Below, in pieces: positions 24,247 through 28,536 of a stretch of 28,536 nucleotides of DNA. Numbering within the stretch: the first letter of the stretch is position 1; every line of letters begins with the position of its first letter. The notes below the pieces were generated by a model. That model had not been told where the DNA came from and made no database searches. It worked only from the letters and a program-made list of their open reading frames with translations. The DNA lies in NCBI GenBank assembly GCA_002347405.1, contig DDXB01000018.1, positions 1 to 28,536 of the forward strand, given 5' to 3'. The translations under genes were made by a program, and so were the position numbers. This DNA comes from Rhodocyclaceae bacterium UBA2271. GTDB lineage: Bacteria; Pseudomonadota; Gammaproteobacteria; Burkholderiales; Rhodocyclaceae.

Positions 24247-24333
24247 CCCTACGGTCAACCGGAACGCCAACAGCTGCGCTGTTGGTTCCCTCCGCGCTGC
24301 GCGCTCCGGCGTCCGGTTACCTTCACGTTAGCC
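24241..24333 (+). repeat. attC2
   Basis: R'' GGCTAAC to R' GTTAGCC, crossover 24327/24328. At about 93 bp it is the longest of the array, with internal dyads (CGGTCAACCGGAACGCC against GGCGTCCGGTTACC). The cassette 2 start TTAGCCA pairs perfectly with TGGCTAA here, confirming that attC2 belongs to cassette 2. Confidence 0.92.
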
Positions 24334-24349
24334 CTCTCATTTAGTTGCC

Positions 24350-24964
24350 ATGCGCTATCAGGGTCGCATCACCACGTGGAAAGATGACAAAGGCTTCGGC
24401 TTCATCACGCCTAATAGCGGTGGGGAGCAAGTCTTCGTTCACATCAGTTCCTTCTCCAACCGCCAGCGTCGACCGGAAGGGAGCGAACTCGTAACCTACG
24501 AGCTCAAGGCTGATGGCAAGGGCCGTGCCCAAGCCAATACGGTCGCGTTCGTCGGTGAGAAGCCCATCCCCTCTCGCCCGCCCGGTCGCAGTAACTTCCC
24601 CCCAATATTTGCCGCTTGCTTTTTAGCCTTTCTGGTTGTCGCAGTTATCGCCGGCCGCGTCCCAGTTGTTGTTCTTGCGCTCTACCTTGGCGCAAGTCTA
24701 TTCGCGTTCTTCGCTTACGCCTTCGACAAATCCACCGCGGCAAGAAATCAATGGCGAACTCAGGAAAGCACGTTGCACTTGTTCTCTCTTCTCGGTGGTT
24801 GGCCAGGCGCCTTGGCTGCGCAGCGGCTGCTTCGTCACAAGTCAGCGAAGGCTTCCTTTCAGGCCACCTTTTGGTTCACAGTTGTGCTCAATTGCGGAGC
24901 ACTCGGCTGGTTGTTTTCTCCCTCTGGCGCCAGAGCGCTTCAGTCTGTGCTTGGTGCCGCATGA
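24350..24964 (+). CDS. Cassette 3: cold-shock domain fused to DUF1294 membrane domain
   Basis: 204 residues. Residues 1-68 are a cold-shock (OB-fold) domain with RNP1 KGFGFIT (14-20) and RNP2 VFVHIS (28-33), which binds single-stranded RNA or DNA. After a Pro/Arg linker, residues ~85-200 are a membrane DUF1294 domain: two hydrophobic segments, then YAFDKSTAARNQWRTQESTL, FSLLGGWPGALAAQRLLRHK, SAKASFQATFWFTV. CSD-DUF1294 fusions are known in proteobacteria, with no defined function; here it is mobilised as a cassette. The gene starts 22 bases after the crossover and ends at attC3. Confidence 0.92.
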   Translation: MRYQGRITTWKDDKGFGFITPNSGGEQVFVHISSFSNRQRRPEGSELVTYELKADGKGRAQANTVAFVGEKPIPSRPPGRSNFPPIFAACFLAFLVVAVIAGRVPVVVLALYLGASLFAFFAYAFDKSTAARNQWRTQESTLHLFSLLGGWPGALAAQRLLRHKSAKASFQATFWFTVVLNCGALGWLFSPSGARALQSVLGAA

Positions 24965-25036
24965 GGGCTAACCCATCCATCAACACGGACGCTGCGCGAT
25001 AAAGCCGCGCAGCGCCGGTTATGTCAAACGTTAGGG
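24965..25036 (+). repeat. attC3
   Basis: R'' GGGCTAAC to R' GTTAGGG, crossover 25030/25031. It pairs perfectly with the cassette 3 start TTAGCCC. The stem contains GCTGCGCG...CGCGCAGC around GATAAAGC. About 37 bases of the central part are identical to attC8. Confidence 0.93.
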
Positions 25037-25038
25037 CT

Positions 25039-25449
25039 ATGCCACTTACATCGCATCAAGTATTTTCCCTCAGAGGGCGCTTGCCGAAGCTGGCGGTTCT
25101 GGCGGGATTACTCGTGGCGGGCGCCATCGTTTGGATAGCGTGGGGGTCTCATCTGCAAAACCCGGCGGGGGTTGCAATTATTCCGCCCATTAAAGCGGGA
25201 GTTGAAACCGGAAAAATTTCCCTGTTTCCACTTACCATGTTCCTTCTTGGTGGCTTTACTCTTTTTGCAAGCGGCTCAGCATTCTTGGTGAGTGTTTTTG
25301 TCGCGTGGTTCCTTGCCTCATGGTCCGAGACCGATAGAGTCAAGCGAGTCGCGAGCGTGGCACTGGGGGTTTGCCGGTTTTCGCTTTTCGCTTTTTCGGG
25401 CCTCGCCATTGGGTTTCTTGCAGTCGTCGTCAACTCCTATGTCCGTTAG
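25039..25449 (+). CDS. Cassette 4: small membrane protein
   Basis: 136 residues, not recognised. Three hydrophobic segments are visible, near 18-35 (LAVLAGLLVAGAIVWIAW), 62-92 (LTMFLLGGFTLFASGSAFLV, on to VFVAWFLASW) and 112-132. A short basic stretch RVKRV lies between the second and third. The frame also opens at an ATG in attC3 (25021), but the ATG at 25039 lies inside the cassette and is preferred. The stop TAG overlaps the edge of attC4 R''. Confidence 0.68.
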   Translation: MPLTSHQVFSLRGRLPKLAVLAGLLVAGAIVWIAWGSHLQNPAGVAIIPPIKAGVETGKISLFPLTMFLLGGFTLFASGSAFLVSVFVAWFLASWSETDRVKRVASVALGVCRFSLFAFSGLAIGFLAVVVNSYVR

Positions 25450-25519
25450 CCCTAACCCATCGTTCCAGGGGACGCTGCGCGATGAAGCCGCGCAGCGTCC
25501 CTGAACTCAAACGTTAGAT
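25449..25519 (+). repeat. attC4
   Basis: R'' GCCCTAAC to R' GTTAGAT, crossover 25513/25514. It pairs perfectly with the cassette 4 start TTAGGGC. The core GGGGACGCTGCGCGATGAAG...CGCAGCGTCCC resembles attC6. It also supplies the stop codon for the reverse gene of cassette 5. Confidence 0.93.
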
Positions 25520-25749
25520 CGCTCGCGTATGCGATCCGCGCAATCCGATAACGCAGCCTCGCTACTCCACCTGTTTGATGTCATGTTGCCCGGGTGCTCG
25601 TCGCACACCTTCGCGCACGCCTCGCGCTCTGTGGCTATTAGCCGCGCCACGCACGCTTGTAGCTCCTGCCAAAATAACTCCGCGTGTTGGCTTTGCGCTC
25701 CACGGTAGTTCAACGCATGCCAAAATAGATCGTTCTCAGTATCGTCCAT
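25507..25749 (-). CDS. Cassette 5: small protein encoded in reverse orientation
   Basis: 80 residues (MDDTENDLFWHALNYRG, ATEREACAKVCDEH, CADRIRERSNV). The EREACAKVCDE...CADRIR pattern resembles short hypothetical proteins common in phages and cassettes; no function is known. The start at 25749 is directly next to R'' of attC5. A GGAGGG on the minus strand, nine bases upstream, lies inside attC5 itself. The end crosses the recombination point: AAC spans the junction and GTT-TGA belong to attC4. The gene is antisense to the array. Confidence 0.62.
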   Translation of the reverse strand: MDDTENDLFWHALNYRGAQSQHAELFWQELQACVARLIATEREACAKVCDEHPGNMTSNRWSSEAALSDCADRIRERSNV

Positions 25750-25751
25750 GC

Positions 25752-25824
25752 GCTCTAACCCTCCGTTCCAGGCGCGACCTCACGCGATGATGCCGCGTGA
25801 GTCGGCCTGAACTCTGCGTTCGGC
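25752..25824 (+). repeat. attC5
   Basis: R'' GCTCTAAC to an atypical R' GTTCGGC, crossover 25818/25819. Stem CTCACGCG-N-CGCGTGAG. The spacer next to R'' reads CCCTCCG, which on the minus strand is a Shine-Dalgarno for the cassette 5 gene. R' has C in place of a purine, and it is matched by attC6 R''. Confidence 0.85.
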
Positions 25825-25827
25825 GTC

Positions 25828-25856
25828 TTGTAATCTGTAACGTCTCGGGTTACGAT
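25828..25856 (+). promoter_or_regulatory. Promoter and operator-like dyad of the HigBA cassette
   Basis: TTGTAA-N17-TACGAT fits a sigma70 promoter inside cassette 6. Between the boxes, overlapping the -10, lies the inverted repeat GTAAC-N7-GTTAC (25837-25853), a likely HigA-binding operator. The toxin GTG (25862) starts only 5 bases after the -10, so the transcript would be leaderless or nearly so. Confidence 0.6.
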
Positions 25857-25861
25857 AGCGC

Positions 25862-26140
25862 GTGATCCTAAGTTTCAAACACAAGGGCTTGGCCCGCTTC
25901 TTCGAGCACGGTTCCAAGTCGGGCATCCAGGCTCAGCACGCGGAACGGCTGCGGCTCATACTCGGTCGGCTACATGTCGCAACAGCCGCCCGAGATATGG
26001 ACTTGGCCGGTTTGCGCCTCCACGCACTCAAGGGCGAGCGCAAAGGCGTGTGGTCGGTGTGGGTGAGCGGCAACTGGCGGGTCACGTTTCAGTTCGTGGG
26101 AAGGGATGCCGAACTGGTGGACTACGAGGACTATCACTGA
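25862..26140 (+). CDS. higB: Cassette 6: HigB-type toxin (mRNA interferase)
   Basis: 92 residues, RelE superfamily. The HigB signature is complete: FKHKGLARFFEHGSKSGIQ at the start, LHALKGERKGVWSVWVSGNW-RVTF in the middle and the C-terminal DYEDYH. Such toxins cleave mRNA at the ribosome. The GTG start is supported by the family N-terminus (MI-SFKHKGL). It precedes the antitoxin, the order typical of higBA, by 11 bp. Toxin-antitoxin cassettes are common in chromosomal integrons and are thought to stabilise arrays. Confidence 0.93.
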   Translation: MILSFKHKGLARFFEHGSKSGIQAQHAERLRLILGRLHVATAARDMDLAGLRLHALKGERKGVWSVWVSGNWRVTFQFVGRDAELVDYEDYH

Positions 26141-26151
26141 GGTAATTTGCT

Positions 26152-26436
26152 ATGCGTATGCACAACCCCCCTCATCCGGGTGAAATCATCAAGTCTCTGT
26201 GCTTGGAGCCTGTAGGTCTTACGGTTACCGAGGCTGCGGAAGGTTTGGGCGTAAGCCGTAAAACCCTTTCGGCAATCCTCAATGGACGTTCGGGCATCAG
26301 TCCCGAAATGGCGATACGCCTATCCATCGCCTTTAACACCAGCGCCGAGAGTTGGCTTAGCCAGCAAGTGCAATACGACCTGTGGCACGCGGAGCAAGGG
26401 CGTAAAGCACTCAAGGTCATCAAGCTTGCCGCCTAA
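26152..26436 (+). CDS. higA: Cassette 6: HigA-type antitoxin (XRE family)
   Basis: 94 residues. It starts MRMHNPPHPGEIIKSLCLEP, the HigA/VapI hallmark, with an XRE helix-turn-helix at about 24-60 (LTVTEAAEGLGVSRKTLSAI, then MAIRLSIAFNTSAESWL). GAGG stands before the ATG. It neutralises HigB and should repress the promoter at 25828 through the dyad there. The stop TAA lies at the edge of attC6, so the operon fills the cassette. Confidence 0.94.
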   Translation: MRMHNPPHPGEIIKSLCLEPVGLTVTEAAEGLGVSRKTLSAILNGRSGISPEMAIRLSIAFNTSAESWLSQQVQYDLWHAEQGRKALKVIKLAA

Positions 26437-26438
26437 GA

Positions 26439-26509
26439 CGCCGAACCCGTCGTTCCAGAGGACGCTGCGCGATGAAGCTGCGCAGCGCCTCTGAACTTCA
26501 ACGTTGGGC
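26439..26509 (+). repeat. attC6
   Basis: R'' CGCCGAAC to R' GTTGGGC, crossover 26503/26504. The cassette 6 start TTCGGCGTC is complementary to GACGCCGAA here, proving that the atypical R' of attC5 and this R'' belong to one cassette. The core is similar to attC4. Confidence 0.92.
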
Positions 26510-26519
26510 GGATCAATAC

Positions 26520-27143
26520 ATGAACGAACTCAGACGAGTTGCAGGCCTGATCTGCTTAGTGTCTCTTAGCGTTTGCCCCGCCGTTGCGGACGACGGCCTC
26601 GTAGGCATGTGGTCTTCATCATCCAGAACCAAAGGTGGTCTTGCGCCGCAATGGATATTCTCGAAGGATGGAAACGCAACGCATACATTTGGCGCGCTGG
26701 TTGATTTCAAGTACGAAGTCAATGGCAGTCAGATCAAACAGGTGCTCCTTGGTCCTGACGGCGCTGAAACGAAGGATGCATCCGTCAGCGAGTTCATGAT
26801 TGACGGGAACACGCTCACTATGAACCCCCGAACACCGGATCGGAAGCAAGTTATGAAACGCGTCGGTAAACCGATCGAAAGCGCACATCCAATCGTTGGC
26901 GAGTGGACCTACACACACTACACGGGCGGCCCTGCCCAAATGCGATATTCCCGCGGTGGAATCGTGCAGTTAAGCGTTCCCTTTCAAACGGTCAGCGGAA
27001 TCTATCGCGCTAACCAAGCCACTCTTTCCATCACCCTGCGAGACCAGCAGCCGATGAACTTGAAATTTAGGCGCGAGAAGGATTTTCTGGTTCTCACCGA
27101 TGGAGACGCAAAGGAAAGCAAGTACCAAAGGTTCGACTACTAA
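26520..27143 (+). CDS. Cassette 7: secreted protein with two similar domains
   Basis: 207 residues. The first ~22 residues form a signal peptide (RRVAGLICLVSLSVCPAVA, cleavage before DDG). The mature part seems to hold two related lipocalin-like units, one starting LVGMWSSSSRTKG (about 27) and the other IVGEWTYTHYTGG (about 138), each followed by beta-rich sequence (NGSQIKQVLLG; GGIVQLSVPF, ATLSITLRD). The function is unknown; the DUF5640/lipocalin-like resemblance is by eye. The frame is open upstream through attC6, but the ATG at 26520 places the signal peptide correctly. Confidence 0.75.
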   Translation: MNELRRVAGLICLVSLSVCPAVADDGLVGMWSSSSRTKGGLAPQWIFSKDGNATHTFGALVDFKYEVNGSQIKQVLLGPDGAETKDASVSEFMIDGNTLTMNPRTPDRKQVMKRVGKPIESAHPIVGEWTYTHYTGGPAQMRYSRGGIVQLSVPFQTVSGIYRANQATLSITLRDQQPMNLKFRREKDFLVLTDGDAKESKYQRFDY

Positions 27144-27148
27144 TGCCT

Positions 27149-27216
27149 CGCCCAACCCATCATTCCACCGGACCTGCGCGAAAAGCCGCGCAGGCCGGTG
27201 AATTCAGACGTTAGGC
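27149..27216 (+). repeat. attC7
   Basis: R'' CGCCCAAC to R' GTTAGGC, crossover 27210/27211. Complementary to the cassette 7 start TTGGGCG. Core CCTGCGCG-AAAAGC-CGCGCAGG. Confidence 0.92.
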
Positions 27217-27224
27217 ATTTTCCT

Positions 27225-27476
27225 ATGCCCCCGATTATCACAAAGCAACCAACGTCGATCGAGATATGGATACTGAAGTGGATTTTCCTCCCGCTGCTAA
27301 TTGGTGCTTTCCTCTTTATAGCTATCAACATGACCATCGAACGACATCAGTGTGTAACACTCTGCGAGGAGAAAGGGTACAAATTCGCTGACTATTCACC
27401 TGGATCGGCACGTTTAGCCCGAGAAGCCACTTGCTCATGCGAGAGTAATGGCCAAATTTTTAAAATTGGTCATTAA
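27225..27476 (+). CDS. Cassette 8: small single-span membrane protein
   Basis: 83 residues. One transmembrane segment (about 16-35, WIFLPLLIGAFLFIAINM) is followed by a soluble tail with four Cys (QCVTLCEEKGY, ATCSCES), possibly two disulfides in the periplasm. No family recognised. The frame opens upstream in attC7; the ATG at 27225 lies inside the cassette. Confidence 0.62.
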   Translation: MPPIITKQPTSIEIWILKWIFLPLLIGAFLFIAINMTIERHQCVTLCEEKGYKFADYSPGSARLAREATCSCESNGQIFKIGH

Positions 27477-27498
27477 ACTCATGAAACACACAATTCAA

Positions 27499-27569
27499 TG
27501 CCCAACCCGGCAGTCCACACGGACGCTGCGCGATAAAGCCGCGCAGCGCCGGTGACTTCGACGTTAGGC
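27499..27569 (+). repeat. attC8
   Basis: R'' TGCCCAAC to R' GTTAGGC, crossover 27563/27564. Pairs with the cassette 8 start TTAGGCA with one mismatch. The central ~37 bases equal attC3. Confidence 0.92.
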
Positions 27570-27579
27570 GAAACAACGA

Positions 27580-27828
27580 ATGGAATGGATCGCGCAAAAC
27601 TGGCATGTGGTGTGGGCGCTCATTGGCGTCATCGCAATGATCGCGGCATTAATCCATTTTCGGCGCAATCCTGAAGCACCTGGGGCACGTCTATTTTTTC
27701 GAATGGTTCCGTTCTCAGATCCAACGGGCACTACACCATCCGGTCTTACTCCACGTGCAGTTGTCTTGTGGCTATTTGGGCTGCTAATTCTGTTGCTCGC
27801 AGCTCTCTTTGTGCCGGGGTTTGCATAA
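27580..27828 (+). CDS. Cassette 9: small two-span membrane protein
   Basis: 82 residues with hydrophobic segments near 9-26 (HVVWALIGVIAMIAALIHF) and 60-80 (AVVLWLFGLLILLLAALFV), joined by a polar Pro-rich loop. No family recognised. It starts 16 bases after the crossover and ends about 28 bases before attC9. Confidence 0.65.
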   Translation: MEWIAQNWHVVWALIGVIAMIAALIHFRRNPEAPGARLFFRMVPFSDPTGTTPSGLTPRAVVLWLFGLLILLLAALFVPGFA

Positions 27829-27856
27829 GCCATGTACTCCATAACTTGCCAGCTAT

Positions 27857-27935
27857 CGCCTAACCCGGCGCTCAACCTCGCTCCCTTCGGTCGCTGGACG
27901 GCGCTAAAGCGCCGCCGGTTAGCTCTACGTTAGGC
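27857..27935 (+). repeat. attC9
   Basis: R'' CGCCTAAC to R' GTTAGGC, crossover 27929/27930. It pairs perfectly with the cassette 9 start TTAGGCG. The middle (CGCTCCCTTCGGTCGC, GGCGCTAAAGCGCC) differs from the GCTGCGCG group. Confidence 0.92.
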
Positions 27936-27941
27936 CTATCC

Positions 27942-28343
27942 GTGAAAATCACTGCCCGCCACCTTGCCGCTGCTCAATATACCGTCTTGGCTGTGTTCGT
28001 AATTGCTGTCTGGTACACCATGCTCACACCGTGGGAGCGAGCTCCCAGCCAGCTAGAGTTCATATTTTCGACGGGTTATGAAAATCGAGAGTTTTTCGTT
28101 TGGCTCGCCATTGCCAATTTGCTTACGGTAATAGTTGCCCTTACATTTTGGTCCAAACGCGCCGCGTCCTACCCACTCGCTCCTTTGCTCGTTTTCGCTT
28201 CTGTTGGGCTTCTTGCTTGGGCGCTCTGGTCGTCTGACGCAACGTTTATTTTTAGTTACGCACTTGGCTGCATTCTCTCTATCTGGTCATGGTGGCAGCC
28301 TAACAAATCATTCAAGCGGGACGCGCTAAAGCGCGCCCCTTAA
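27942..28343 (+). CDS. Cassette 10: membrane protein whose end is encoded by attC10
   Basis: 133 residues with about four hydrophobic segments (AQYTVLAVFVIAVWYTML, FVWLAIANLLTVIVALTF, PLLVFASVGLLAWALW, TFIFSYALGCILSIW). The start is GTG at 27942, 13 bases after the crossover. No stop precedes the attC: the final PNKSFKRDALKRAP is translated from attC10 up to the TAA in its right arm. No family recognised. Confidence 0.65.
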   Translation: MKITARHLAAAQYTVLAVFVIAVWYTMLTPWERAPSQLEFIFSTGYENREFFVWLAIANLLTVIVALTFWSKRAASYPLAPLLVFASVGLLAWALWSSDATFIFSYALGCILSIWSWWQPNKSFKRDALKRAP

Positions 28344-28357
28344 TTCAAACGTTAGGC
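28297..28357 (+). repeat. attC10
   Basis: R'' AGCCTAAC to R' GTTAGGC, crossover 28351/28352. It is the shortest attC (about 61 bp), with GCGCGCTAAAGCGCGC-type tip and the CATTCAAGC...TTCAAACG arms. One mismatch to the cassette 10 start. Confidence 0.9.
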
Positions 28358-28361
28358 GCAT

Positions 28362-28536
28362 ATGCCGTCTGAAAACGAACATATCTCACGGCTCTATCTT
28401 TTCGTTGTCGCCGGTTTGCTTGCTGCGGCAACCGGCTACGTCTATCTCCGCTATGGCCTTGGCCTCGGCGTAGGAATTTTGGCTGTTCTTACCGCTCTGG
28501 CATACTGGGGCTCCCCCTGCGTCAGAATAGTTGTCG
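28362..28536 (+). CDS. Cassette 11: membrane protein (3' end outside window)
   Basis: Open from the ATG at 28362, 10 bases after the crossover, to the end of the window (58 codons). The visible part begins MPSENEHISRLYLF and has hydrophobic stretches (FVVAGLLAAATGYVYL; LGVGILAVLTALAYW). Family unknown. Confidence 0.55.
   Translation, partial: MPSENEHISRLYLFVVAGLLAAATGYVYLRYGLGLGVGILAVLTALAYWGSPCVRIVV

Larger units (their letters stand above)
22270..28536. mobile_element. Chromosomal integron: integrase, attI and cassette array (right end outside window)
   Basis: An integron integrase gene on the minus strand diverges from a plus-strand series of compact units of about 300-710 bp, each ending in an attC-like imperfect palindrome with R'' (YYYAAC) and R' (GTTRRRY). 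Ten complete cassettes are seen with boundaries at 23372/3, 23763/4, 24327/8, 25030/1, 25513/4, 25818/9, 26503/4, 27210/1, 27563/4, 27929/30 and 28351/2; an eleventh runs out of the window. The cassettes look lower in G+C than the surrounding core genes. No transposition genes or sul/qac 3' segment are present, pointing to a sedentary chromosomal integron. Confidence 0.95.

Overview
The window looks like a piece of a betaproteobacterial chromosome, most likely Rhodocyclales (Dechloromonas/Accumulibacter-like). This rests on the gene order mnmG-rsmG-parA-parB-atpIBEFHAGDC, on the DUF971-ubiE-Tim44-like-ubiJ block, and on the G+C-rich coding style; the genus is inference. The mnmG/rsmG/parAB block and two parS sites place the window in the origin-proximal part of the chromosome, but I see no oriC.

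Layout. (1) 1-1644: a partial TIM-barrel 'phosphoenolpyruvate hydrolase-like' gene (minus) divergent from an AraC-type regulator. (2) 1952-3936: phoB-phoR (minus) with a candidate Pho box. (3) 4095-6824: plus-strand run DUF971, ubiE, Tim44-like, ubiJ. (4) 6890-9390: minus-strand lemA, GIDE/EF-hand membrane protein, HTH-PAS-PAS sensor. (5) 9491-16528: complete F1Fo ATP synthase operon on the minus strand, from a sigma70-like promoter to a perfect 26-bp terminator palindrome. (6) 16602-21185: mnmG-rsmG-parA-parB (minus), with a repeated leader before mnmG and parS beside its promoter. (7) 21396-22169: TSUP-family permease. (8) 22270-28536: a chromosomal integron, with an IntI integrase (minus), an attI region, and then ten complete gene cassettes and the start of an eleventh, each closed by an attC site.

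The integron is the accessory highlight. Cassettes in order: (1) unknown reverse gene; (2) C_GCAxxG_C_C redox-type protein; (3) cold-shock domain fused to DUF1294; (4) membrane protein; (5) small reverse gene; (6) HigB-HigA toxin-antitoxin with its own promoter; (7) secreted two-domain protein; (8), (9), (10) and (11) small membrane proteins. For nearly every cassette the first bases (TTRRRY type) pair with the R'' box of its own attC, which confirms the boundaries. The two reverse-oriented genes run across the recombination point and take their stop codons from the neighbouring att site.

Other unusual structure: two ~79-bp tandem units before mnmG that create two 21-codon upstream ORFs starting like MnmG itself; palindromic repeats inserted in frame in ubiE and rsmG; and an EF-hand in the GIDE protein. 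All calls come from reading the sequence without database searches.
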